Shown piece after piece: positions 15,158-22,702 of a stretch of 53,331 bases of DNA. The notes beneath the pieces are model-generated. The model was not told the origin of the DNA and did not search any database. It was given only the letters and a program-made list of their open reading frames with translations. The stretch is from Clostridia bacterium (lineage in GTDB: Bacteria; Bacillota; Clostridia; Christensenellales; CAG-138), in assembly GCA_017438865.1 (NCBI GenBank), contig JAFRUN010000062.1, forward strand, positions 1 to 53,331, in the 5' to 3' direction. How positions within the stretch are numbered: the first letter of the stretch is position 1; each line of letters opens with the position of its first letter. The position numbers and the translations under genes were made by a program.

Positions 15158-16959
15158 TTTGCAAACGTCACCGATTGCGGTGAGGACTGGACCGATCCGT
15201 TCACATAGAGGTACATGGTCCTCGTGACGGGCTCGTGCCAGTACAGTGTGGCGGTTTCAAGAATGTCCGGTTTCTTTTCATTCTGTCTCAGACGCGAATG
15301 CAGGATCACGCGGTAGGGGATCTCCTCATACGTCGCCGTCTCAAAGCCGATCTCAACGAGCTTCACGGAAACGTCGTCTTCATTGGTCAGCGGGAACGAG
15401 ATATCCGCCTTGTAGGAACCGTGTGACTTGCGGTACACGATCAGACGGATCGGCGTATTGCTCGGATACATCCGTTCGCTCTGATCGGGCGCGTGCGAGG
15501 GCTCCGGCGTCGGCGTCACGGAAATGTCGGAAACGGGGTATTGGGGCGGCGCTTCCGTCGCGACCGGGACAAGTTCCTCCGACGGGATCTCCGTCGCCTG
15601 CGTCTCGACCGTTTCGGTGTCCCCGCTCTCCGGCGTCGGTTCGGGCTCCGGCGAATCCGTAACAAACGCCTGCTCCGGAAACAGCGGAAGCTGAACGGAC
15701 GGCACACGGAACAGAATCTGCTGTTCCGTGCCGGGGATCAGGATCGCCGTCACGCAGTTCGGACGGATGTCCGGGGATGCGGCGTCGGTAAACTCGACCG
15801 AAAGATCGGTAAATCCGTAGTCCGTATAAAGCACGTTCAGCGCGTCGTCAAGCGTGTAGCCGATCAGATTCGGAACGTATCGGTTGACGATCACCGGACT
15901 GCTGTCCGTTCCGGCAGACGCACGCGCTTCCGGCGGGATCGTGACGGGAACGCGCACGGTCGCCTCGGGATCCGTTTCGGGCGGCAGTACGGTCCGGCAC
16001 GAGGTCGCATAGACCAGCACAAAGATGCCGATAAGCAGGATCGGCAGAAAAACGCACATCGCGATCAGCACATAGACCGAAGGCCGGCGGTTCGTCTTCT
16101 GGCCCCTGTCGTTCGGATCGTTGACAAACGTTCCGTTCGGATCGGAAAGAGAACGAACGAGATCGCTCCGCATACTGCGCGCCGTCTGATACCGGTTCGC
16201 CGGATCCTTTTCAAGCGCTTTCAGGACAATGTCGTTCAGCGAGCGCGGCAGATCGGGCACGATGTCGATCGGCTGAGCGGGCTTTTCCTGCAGATGCATC
16301 AGCGCGATGGTGACGGCGGAATCCGCATCGAACGGCACGGTGCCGGTCAGCATTTCATAGAGACATACGCCGACGGAATACAGGTCGCTCTGCTCCGTCG
16401 TGATCGTGCCCTTCGCCTGCTCCGGCGAAATATAATGCACGGATCCGAGGACCTTGCTGCCGGAGAACGTCACGGTCGACGCTTTCACCTCGCGCGCGAT
16501 GCCGAAGTCGGCGAGCTTGACGCGTCCTTTGTCGGTGACGATCACGTTCTGCGGCTTCACGTCGCGGTGGATGATGCCGTGCGCATGCGCGGCGGTCAGC
16601 GCGTCGAGGATCTGACAGGTGATACCGATCGCCGTGCGCACGGGCAGCGCGCCGTTTTTGCCGATCAGGTCCTTCAGCGTATGCCCCTCGACGTACTCCA
16701 TGACGAGATAGGGCAGACCGTTGTATGTGCCTGCATCGAACGCGCGCACGATGTTCTCGTGCGAAAGCGTCAGGATCGCGTTTGCCTCGCGCGAAAAGCG
16801 GCGCAAAAACTCCGCGTCGTCCTTATATTCATCCTTGAGCATCTTGACGGCGACGGTTTTACGGTTACTCATATTCACCGCCTTATAGACCTGCGCCATG
16901 CCGCCGCTGCCGATCAGCTCAATGATGCGGTATTTTCGGTCGAGGATGGTCCCGATCAT
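15154..16959 (-). CDS. prkC: Membrane Ser/Thr protein kinase, PASTA type
   Basis: A 601-residue Hanks-type kinase. The cytoplasmic kinase domain (about 1-275) has the glycine loop IGSGGMAQVYKA, the ATP-binding Lys in VAVKML, catalytic HRDVKPQNV, DFGIA and a GSVHYISPEQ activation segment. A membrane helix (VLIAMCVFLPILLIGIFVLV) lies near residue 335. The outer part carries only one recognisable PASTA-like repeat (YVPNLIGYTLDDALNVLYTD), against three or more in many relatives, then a Pro/Glu/Thr-rich linker and a C-terminal beta-rich domain. It senses cell-wall fragments or lipid II in studied species and controls division and wall growth. It overlaps prpC by 4 nt. The start at 16959 removes an unsupported upstream extension. 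Confidence 0.95.
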   Translation of the reverse strand: MIGTILDRKYRIIELIGSGGMAQVYKAVNMSNRKTVAVKMLKDEYKDDAEFLRRFSREANAILTLSHENIVRAFDAGTYNGLPYLVMEYVEGHTLKDLIGKNGALPVRTAIGITCQILDALTAAHAHGIIHRDVKPQNVIVTDKGRVKLADFGIAREVKASTVTFSGSKVLGSVHYISPEQAKGTITTEQSDLYSVGVCLYEMLTGTVPFDADSAVTIALMHLQEKPAQPIDIVPDLPRSLNDIVLKALEKDPANRYQTARSMRSDLVRSLSDPNGTFVNDPNDRGQKTNRRPSVYVLIAMCVFLPILLIGIFVLVYATSCRTVLPPETDPEATVRVPVTIPPEARASAGTDSSPVIVNRYVPNLIGYTLDDALNVLYTDYGFTDLSVEFTDAASPDIRPNCVTAILIPGTEQQILFRVPSVQLPLFPEQAFVTDSPEPEPTPESGDTETVETQATEIPSEELVPVATEAPPQYPVSDISVTPTPEPSHAPDQSERMYPSNTPIRLIVYRKSHGSYKADISFPLTNEDDVSVKLVEIGFETATYEEIPYRVILHSRLRQNEKKPDILETATLYWHEPVTRTMYLYVNGSVQSSPQSVTFAK

Positions 16960-17678
16960 GCTTCGCCTCCGTCGTTTTTCGCAAGGACGACCGTGATATT
17001 GTCGCGGCTTCCGGCGGCAAGCGCGCGCCGGATCAGGAGCGAGCACGCTTCGTCAAGATCGTCGGAGTTCCGTAAAAAAGCGGCAAGCTCGGCATCGTCC
17101 AGCACGCCGCACAGTCCGTCGGAACAGAGCAGAAGCATATCGCCTTTCTCCCAGTCGCAGCGGAAGATGTCGGCGGATACGCGCGTCTCCGTACCCACTG
17201 CGCGCGTGATCAGGTTGCGGCGCGGATGCGTTTTCGCTTCCTCGGGGGTTATGGCTTTGCGGCGGACCAGCTCCGCCACAAAGGAATGGTCGTGCGTGAT
17301 CTGGCGGATGTTCGTTCCGTCAAAGCAATAGAGCCGGGAATCGCCGATGTTCGCCGCGGTAAAGTGTTCCGGTTCAAGGATCGCGGCGACGAGCGTACAG
17401 CCCATGCCGTACATCTCGTCGTTCATCGACGCGCGCTTGTGAACGACGCTGTTCGCCTCGATGAACGCGGAGGAGAGCGCGGACTCCGGATCGGCGTGAT
17501 TCGACAAAAGCATCCGTTCCAGCGTTTCCACGGCAAGCCGGCTTGCGATCTCGCCCGCCTGATGTCCGCCCATGCCGTCGGAAACCGCAACGGCGTCCAG
17601 CGTATCCGTGTGCAGAAGCAGATAACGGTCTTCGTTCTGCGGTCTCAGACCGGTTTCCGTTTTACCCGCGAATTTCAT
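16956..17678 (-). CDS. prpC: PP2C-type protein phosphatase
   Basis: A 240-residue PPM phosphatase that reverses phosphorylation by the kinase encoded next to it. Metal-binding motifs are clear: QNEDRY, AVSDGMGGHQAGE, then LLCSDGLCGVL and the closing GSRDNITVVL. The start at 17678 follows AAGGAGGGTTCTCA and lies inside the last 17 nt of rlmN. No membrane segment is seen, so it is cytoplasmic. Kinase and phosphatase overlap by ATGA, the usual arrangement in Bacillota. Confidence 0.95.
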   Translation of the reverse strand: MKFAGKTETGLRPQNEDRYLLLHTDTLDAVAVSDGMGGHQAGEIASRLAVETLERMLLSNHADPESALSSAFIEANSVVHKRASMNDEMYGMGCTLVAAILEPEHFTAANIGDSRLYCFDGTNIRQITHDHSFVAELVRRKAITPEEAKTHPRRNLITRAVGTETRVSADIFRCDWEKGDMLLLCSDGLCGVLDDAELAAFLRNSDDLDEACSLLIRRALAAGSRDNITVVLAKNDGGEA

Positions 17679-18705
17679 TGAGAACCCTCCTTCGTAATTG
17701 TCCGCAGGCGCCCTCGATATCGGCGCCCATTTCTCTCCGTACCGTTGCCGAGATATGTCTCGATTCAAGCCATTCGCGGAACCGGTGCGCATACGCCCTC
17801 GTCACGCCGTCCAGTCCGCGCTCCTTCACGGGGTTCAGCGGGATCAGGTTGACGTGGCAGAGAAGCCCTTTGAGCCGCGCGGCAAGCGCGTCGGCGTCCG
17901 CTTCGGAATCGTTCTTTCCGCCGATCAGCGCATACTCGAACACCACGCGGCGTCCCGTTTTGTCGGCATACGCCTTCGCCGCTTCCAGAACCTGTTCGAT
18001 CGGGTACGCTTTGTTGATCGGCATCAGCTCGGAACGGACTTCGTTCGAATGCGCGTGCAGCGAGATCGAGAGCGTAACGTGCGGCGCATCTTCGATCAGC
18101 CGGTAGATCTTCGGCACGATCCCGCAGGTCGAAAGCGAGATATTGCGCGCACTGATGTTCGGTCCCTGCTCGCTCGTTACGCGGCGCAGAAACGTCACGA
18201 CGTTGTCGTAATTGTCCAGCGGTTCGCCGCTGCCCATCAGCACGATGTTCGTCACCGTGCGCGGCTTGCCCTCGGCTGGCGGTTCGTCGCGTTCGATCTC
18301 GGCAAGGAACGAAAGCATTTCGCCCGGCCGAAGCGAGCGCACGCAGCCCTCCAGCGTGCTCGCGCAGAACCGGCAGCCCATATTGCAGCCGACCTGCGTG
18401 GACAGGCAGACCGTGTTTCCGTAGGAATAGCGCATCAGAACGCCTTCCACAAGGTTCCCATCCTCCAGTTCAAACAGGTATTTGACCGTTCCGTCCTTCG
18501 GCGAAACACGCTTATCATAAATCTTCGCGCCGCCGAACGGGATCGTTTCGAGCTTAGCCCGGAGATCCTTCGGCAGATTCGTCATGTCACACGGGCGGAC
18601 GCCCTTGCGGAGCCATTCGACGACCTGCGTGATCCGGAATTTCGGCACGCCGAACGCGCCGACGGCGTCGGCGATCTCCCGTTCGGTCATGTCCATCCAG
18701 GTCAT
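17662..18705 (-). CDS. rlmN: Dual-specificity RNA methyltransferase RlmN
   Basis: A 347-residue radical SAM methylase that methylates C2 of A2503 in 23S rRNA and A37 in some tRNAs, improving translational accuracy. The cluster motif is CNMGCRFCASTLEGC (Cys-x3-Cys-x2-Cys). The methyl-carrying cysteine lies near the C-terminus in EMGADIEGACGQL and the second catalytic Cys in ISLSTCGIVP. The sequence MGSGEPLDNYDNV is the GGEP-equivalent. AAGGAG precedes the ATG. It is 4 nt downstream of rsmB. Confidence 0.96.
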   Translation of the reverse strand: MTWMDMTEREIADAVGAFGVPKFRITQVVEWLRKGVRPCDMTNLPKDLRAKLETIPFGGAKIYDKRVSPKDGTVKYLFELEDGNLVEGVLMRYSYGNTVCLSTQVGCNMGCRFCASTLEGCVRSLRPGEMLSFLAEIERDEPPAEGKPRTVTNIVLMGSGEPLDNYDNVVTFLRRVTSEQGPNISARNISLSTCGIVPKIYRLIEDAPHVTLSISLHAHSNEVRSELMPINKAYPIEQVLEAAKAYADKTGRRVVFEYALIGGKNDSEADADALAARLKGLLCHVNLIPLNPVKERGLDGVTRAYAHRFREWLESRHISATVRREMGADIEGACGQLRRRVLNEIRG

Positions 18706-18709
18706 CGGT

Positions 18710-19954
18710 TCAGCTCCTTCTCATTCTTGCATAGTAAAATCCGTCCGTGCCGTCCCTCGTCGGCAAAAGCTGCCGTTCCTCCTCAAGCGCAAACGTCGGA
18801 TGCGACAGCAAAAAGTTTTTCACGCGCTCGCCGTTCTCGCGCTTTACGATCGTGCAGGTCGCATAGACCAGCACGCCGCCGGTGCGCACATAGCGCGCGC
18901 ACGCGTTCAGGATCGCGTCCTGCGCCTCAGTAAGCGCGTTTACGGCGTTTTCGTCCTTGTGCAGACGAACGTCCGGCTTTTCGGAAAGCAGTCCGAAACC
19001 GCTGCACGGAACGTCCAGAAGCACGGCGTCGAACCGATTTTCAAACGCCGGATCGAACGCCGCGGCGTCGCGGCAGGCCGTTTCGATCTCCGCATGCAGG
19101 CGTGAAAACGTCCTGTCCATCAGCGATCTGCGGTGCGGATGCAGCTCCCACGCGGTGATCTGCGCCGTGTTTTCGGACAGCGAAGCAAGGTATGCGCTCT
19201 TTCCGCCGGGCGCGGCGCACGCGTCGAGGATCCTTTTCCCGTGCACGTCGCCCAGAGCGCGGCAGATCAGCATCGCGCCTTCGCCCTGCACCGTCATCCT
19301 GCCCTCCGTAAAGAGCGGACTGTGCGAAAGGTCGAACCCCTCCGAAAGAAGCAGACCGTTTGAGTCGAGCCGGCAGGGGACCGACGCGACCGGCAGCGCG
19401 GCTTTGAGCGCTTCCGTCGTAAACGGATGCTGCGCACGGACGACGGTTCCGATCGGCTTGAATGAGAGCAGCGCCTCGGTTTCCGCTTCGCCGTAGGAAT
19501 CCAGCCATTCGGAAACGAGAAACGCCGGAACGCCGTACCGGATCGAAAGCCGTTTTCCGGGATCGTCCGGCAGCGGGGGAAGCGCGCCGCGTTCGCGGTC
19601 GAGCCGTCGTAAAACGGCGTTGACCAGCCCGCAGCTTTCCTTTTTGCCGACCGCGCGGCAGAGCTTGACCGCCTCGTCGATCGCCGCATGCGCGGGCGTG
19701 TCGAGAAACAGCAGTTCGGTCCCGCACATGCGCAGCAGATTCCGGACGATCCGCTTCTGCCGCTTCACATAATGCGAGAGTACGAAATCGAGATACGACG
19801 CCTGCGCGATCGTTTCGTTGACCAGCGCGTGGAGGAACGGAACGTCCTTCGGCGCGACCGAAGCGTCGGCGTCCTTCAGCGCGAGGTTCGCATATGCGCC
19901 GTCTTCAAAAATACAGACGAGCGTTTCCAGCGCGGCGCGGCGTGCGTTCAGCAT
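18710..19954 (-). CDS. rsmB: 16S rRNA (cytosine 967-C5)-methyltransferase RsmB
   Basis: A 414-residue enzyme with an N-terminal NusB-like helical domain (about 1-140) and a C-terminal SAM-dependent RNA m5C methylase domain. Key motifs are LDACAAPGGKSAYL for SAM, VLLDVPCSGFGLL with one catalytic Cys and LVYATCTIVKREN with the other. The C-terminus GTDGFYYARM is typical. It overlaps the fmt 3' end by 7 nt. The length fits the family. Confidence 0.95.
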   Translation of the reverse strand: MLNARRAALETLVCIFEDGAYANLALKDADASVAPKDVPFLHALVNETIAQASYLDFVLSHYVKRQKRIVRNLLRMCGTELLFLDTPAHAAIDEAVKLCRAVGKKESCGLVNAVLRRLDRERGALPPLPDDPGKRLSIRYGVPAFLVSEWLDSYGEAETEALLSFKPIGTVVRAQHPFTTEALKAALPVASVPCRLDSNGLLLSEGFDLSHSPLFTEGRMTVQGEGAMLICRALGDVHGKRILDACAAPGGKSAYLASLSENTAQITAWELHPHRRSLMDRTFSRLHAEIETACRDAAAFDPAFENRFDAVLLDVPCSGFGLLSEKPDVRLHKDENAVNALTEAQDAILNACARYVRTGGVLVYATCTIVKRENGERVKNFLLSHPTFALEEERQLLPTRDGTDGFYYARMRRS

Positions 19955-20868
19955 AGCGTCTTCCCGTCAAGCGCGCATCCGCGCAGGAAGGTTTGCGCGT
20001 CCATGCGCTTTTTGCCGCCTGCCTGTAAAGATACGATCTCCAGCGCGCCGTCCGCACAGCAGAGGTACAGCCGTCCGCCGCGCGCACGAAGCGTTCCGGA
20101 CGCGTCGGAAAAGGATTCCTCCGTGCGTCTCGTTTCAAAGATTTTCAGCGGCTGACCGTCGAGGAGCGCAAACGCGCACGGCCACGGATTTGTGCCGCGG
20201 ACAAGGTCGTGCACCGCCTTTGCGGACTTCGTGCAGTCGATGTGCCCGTCCTCCTTCGTCAGCATATGACAGACGGTCGCTTCGGCGGGATCCTGCGGGA
20301 TGCGCACGAGCGTGCCGCTTTCCAGCGCGTTGAGCGTTTTCAGAAGCAGGCCGGCGCCGAGCACGGCAAGCCGATCGGAAAGCTGTTCATACGTCTCGTC
20401 GGGACCGATCGGCGTGGATTCCTTCAGCAGCATATCGCCGGTGTCCATGCCGATATCGGTCATCATCGTGGTGACGCCGGTCTCTGTCTCGCCCGCGATG
20501 ATCGCGCTCTGGATCGGCGACGCCCCGCGGTATTTCGGCAGAAGCGAGCCGTGCACGTTGATCGTGCCGAGGCGGGGGATCGCAAGATTCCTTGCGGACA
20601 AAAGCTGCCCGAACGCCGCCGTGACAACAAGGTCCGGCGCAAAGGTCCCGAGCGCCTCGCGTCCCTCGGCGGAGCGGATCTTTTCAAACTGATAAACGGG
20701 GATCCCGTTCTGCTCCGCAAGAACTTTCACCGGCGGCGGCGTCAGGATCGCCTTGCGGCCGACGGGACGGTCCGGCTGCGTGAACACGGCGAGCGTGTCG
20801 CCGCGATCGATCAGCGCCTGCAAGCTCGGCAGAGCGAATTCGGGGGTTCCCAGAAAAGCGATGCGCAT
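19948..20868 (-). CDS. fmt: Methionyl-tRNA formyltransferase
   Basis: A 306-residue enzyme that formylates initiator Met-tRNA using 10-formyltetrahydrofolate. The N-terminal Rossmann domain starts RIAFLGTPEFALPSL; the catalytic segment is INVHGSLLPKYRGASPIQSAI with Asn, His and the later Asp in TDIGMDTGDML. The C-terminal OB-like domain begins near residue 210 (GTNPWPCAFALLDGQPLKI). The stop of def lies 3 nt upstream. Product of a standard def-fmt pair. Confidence 0.96.
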   Translation of the reverse strand: MRIAFLGTPEFALPSLQALIDRGDTLAVFTQPDRPVGRKAILTPPPVKVLAEQNGIPVYQFEKIRSAEGREALGTFAPDLVVTAAFGQLLSARNLAIPRLGTINVHGSLLPKYRGASPIQSAIIAGETETGVTTMMTDIGMDTGDMLLKESTPIGPDETYEQLSDRLAVLGAGLLLKTLNALESGTLVRIPQDPAEATVCHMLTKEDGHIDCTKSAKAVHDLVRGTNPWPCAFALLDGQPLKIFETRRTEESFSDASGTLRARGGRLYLCCADGALEIVSLQAGGKKRMDAQTFLRGCALDGKTLC

Positions 20869-20871
20869 GCG

Positions 20872-21333
20872 TTACTCCTCAAAGCCGGCGGGCGGTTCGG
20901 TGATCAGCCGTTTATAGACCTTGCCGTCCAGATGATCGGTTTCGTGGAAGACGGCGCGGGCAAACAGCCCTTCGCCCTCGTATTCGTAGAGATCGCCGTG
21001 CCGGTCGTACGCTTCGACCTTCACCCGGTTCGGGCGAACGACGTAGCCGCTTTCGCCGGGGAAGGAGAGACAGCCCTCCATACCGCCCTGCTCGCCGGAG
21101 GATTCGAGGATCACGGGGTTCACCATTTCCACGGGACCTTCGCCGACGTCGATGACGCAGACGCGGCGCAGAACGCCGATCTGCGGCGCGGCAAGACCGA
21201 CGCCGTCCGCGTCGTTCATCGTTTCGACCATATCGTCGATCAGCTCGGAAAGACGCGCGTCGAACTTTTTGACCTCCTTGCAGGTCTTATAGAGCGCGGG
21301 ATCTTGATTTTTGCGAATGATACGTATTGCCAT
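20872..21333 (-). CDS. def: Peptide deformylase
   Basis: A 153-residue metalloenzyme that removes the formyl group from new proteins. All three motifs are present: GVGLAAPQIG, EGCLSFPG (metal ligand Cys) and HETDHLDG (two His ligands and catalytic Glu). The segment SFPGESGY suits the clostridial type. GGAGGATGCTT precedes the ATG. It opens a long minus-strand operon (def-fmt-rsmB-rlmN-prpC-prkC-rsgA-rpe). Confidence 0.96.
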   Translation of the reverse strand: MAIRIIRKNQDPALYKTCKEVKKFDARLSELIDDMVETMNDADGVGLAAPQIGVLRRVCVIDVGEGPVEMVNPVILESSGEQGGMEGCLSFPGESGYVVRPNRVKVEAYDRHGDLYEYEGEGLFARAVFHETDHLDGKVYKRLITEPPAGFEE

Positions 21334-21357
21334 AAGCATCCTCCATTTCAAATATTT

Positions 21358-21386
21358 ATTATACATTTTTTATTGACCTTTGTAAA
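21358..21386 (-). promoter_or_regulatory. Promoter of the def operon
   Basis: On the minus strand TTTACA (21386-21381), a 17-nt spacer and TATAAT (21363-21358) lie 25 nt before the def ATG. The -35 element sits 2 bp from the -35 of the divergent plus-strand promoter, and each spacer overlaps the other promoter's -35. Confidence 0.8.
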
Positions 21387-21401
21387 CAAATTCGCTAAAA
21401 T
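21373..21401 (+). promoter_or_regulatory. Promoter of the XRE/LiaF-like gene
   Basis: TTGACC (21373-21378), 17-nt spacer, TAAAAT (21396-21401); predicted start near 21408. The resulting 5' leader of about 180 nt contains the 32-nt-period repeats. Confidence 0.8.
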
Positions 21402-21420
21402 AACATCGGAAAACGACAAT

Positions 21421-21548
21421 TCAACCGGCGGTATAGAGCAAACTCGACCGACTCAACCGCGCGTGGAGAGCGCAAAACGGTTTCTCAACCGACAGGGTAG
21501 AGCGAAAACCGCAAATTCAACCGACGGTCGATGGTTTCGGAAAACCGG
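21421..21548 (+). repeat. Four tandem degenerate repeats, exact 32-nt period
   Basis: TCAACCG occurs at 21421, 21453, 21485 and 21517, exactly 32 nt apart. In the first three units AGAGC follows at a fixed offset of 14 (21435, 21467, 21499), and A-rich then CCG sequence closes each unit; the fourth unit diverges after the CCGACGG stretch. The array fills the leader between the promoter and the ribosome site of the XRE/LiaF-like gene. Three helical turns per unit would put all copies on one face of the DNA, which fits a multi-site operator. A structured RNA is the alternative. Confidence 0.8.
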
Positions 21549-21589
21549 ATCTGCTATGCTTTAGCCATCGAAAGAAGGAGGAAACTTTC

Positions 21590-22648
21590 ATGGAAAACAA
21601 AGAAACGCTCGGCAAGCGCATTGCCGCACTCAGAAAAGAAAAAGGTCTCACGCAGGAACAGCTTGCCGAAAAGGTCGGCGTCTCCGCGCAGGCGGTATCT
21701 AAGTGGGAGAACGACGTGAGCTGCCCGGACATCACTCTTCTGCCGCTGCTCGCGGATCTTTTCGGCGTATCGGTTGACGAACTTCTGGGCGTCAAGCCGG
21801 TCGAACCGCACGTCATTATATTGGATAAGGATGAGATCCCGAACGAAGAGAAGAAGGGTAAGGGGAGCTTCAACTTTGAATGGAACAAATCGAGCAACCG
21901 GTGGACGACCGTCGCGTTCTGCATCGGCGCGATCCTGATCTGCCTGTTCTTCCTGCTCCACAGTCTGCCCGGCGTGCAGATGTTCCCGTATATTGAAACC
22001 GAGGAGCTCACGCTGAAGGGCTGGAACTACGTTTGGCCGCTGATGCTCTTCACCTTCGGACTGATGAACGTCCGCTCGAACATCGCGCTGAGCGTCACGA
22101 TGATGGCGTTCGGCGGTTACGAATTCGTCCGCCGTGTTCTGCTCGGCTACGGCGTCGCGTCGCTTCCGACGATCCCGTGGTATGTGATCCTTCTGGTCTT
22201 TGCGATCGTCATGCTTCTGCTGGTCATCCTCGGCAAGACGCACATCCTTCGCAAAAAGGAGCGGATCGTTCACAGGAACGGCGATCGCAGTCCGCGGATG
22301 GATTACCGTGACGACAACAACTATATGAGAGCCGATATGAGCTTCGGCAACGGAACGATCCACTACGACCGCGACGTGCTTGCAGGCGGCAGCATCGATT
22401 CGAACTTCGGCGACTACACGATCGACCTTCGCGACGTCACCACGTTTGCGCAGGATTGCCTTCTGAAGATCGATCAGAGCTTCGGCAACATCACGCTGCT
22501 TCTCCCGAAGCACGTTCGCCTGGTGAAGTCCTCGGACACCTCGTTTGCGGCGTTCACCTCGACCGGCGATCCCGATCCGGACGCGACGCAGACGATCATC
22601 ATCCGCGCGGACGTCAGCTTCGGTTCCCTGCAGGTCAAATATCTGTAA
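21590..22648 (+). CDS. XRE-type HTH membrane protein with LiaF-like C-terminal domain
   Basis: A 352-residue protein in three parts. Residues 1-70 are a Cro/C1-type helix-turn-helix (LGKRIAALRKEKGLTQEQLA, VSAQAVSKWENDVSCPDI). The middle (about 105-225) has three to four membrane helices (TVAFCIGAILICLFFLL, IALSVTMMAFGGYEF, WYVILLVFAIVMLLLVIL). The C-terminal 110 residues are beta-rich repeats (MSFGNGTIHYD, SNFGDYTIDLRDV, QSFGNITLLLPKHV) of the kind found in LiaF/DUF2154, which in Bacillus tunes a cell-envelope stress system. A DNA-binding head on a membrane sensor suggests direct coupling of envelope state to transcription. AGGAGG lies 8 nt before the ATG. The 32-nt repeats upstream are candidate binding sites. 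Confidence 0.85.
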   Translation: MENKETLGKRIAALRKEKGLTQEQLAEKVGVSAQAVSKWENDVSCPDITLLPLLADLFGVSVDELLGVKPVEPHVIILDKDEIPNEEKKGKGSFNFEWNKSSNRWTTVAFCIGAILICLFFLLHSLPGVQMFPYIETEELTLKGWNYVWPLMLFTFGLMNVRSNIALSVTMMAFGGYEFVRRVLLGYGVASLPTIPWYVILLVFAIVMLLLVILGKTHILRKKERIVHRNGDRSPRMDYRDDNNYMRADMSFGNGTIHYDRDVLAGGSIDSNFGDYTIDLRDVTTFAQDCLLKIDQSFGNITLLLPKHVRLVKSSDTSFAAFTSTGDPDPDATQTIIIRADVSFGSLQVKYL

Positions 22649-22660
22649 TCGGATCCATCA

Positions 22661-22698
22661 AAAAAACCGGTCGGTTCATTCCGGCCGGTTTTTCTTTT
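22661..22698. terminator. Bidirectional terminator after XRE/LiaF-like gene and ABC operon
   Basis: A-tract plus CCGGTCGG (22661-22674), 6-nt loop, CCGGCCGG plus T-tract (22681-22693), with a further T-rich tail. The A and T tracts extend the stem and serve both strands of the convergent gene pair. Confidence 0.88.
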
Positions 22699-22702
22699 CG
22701 GC

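Noticed and set aside
21421-21548. CRISPR array
   Set aside because: The 32-nt units are tandem and degenerate; there are no conserved repeats separated by unique spacers and no cas genes.
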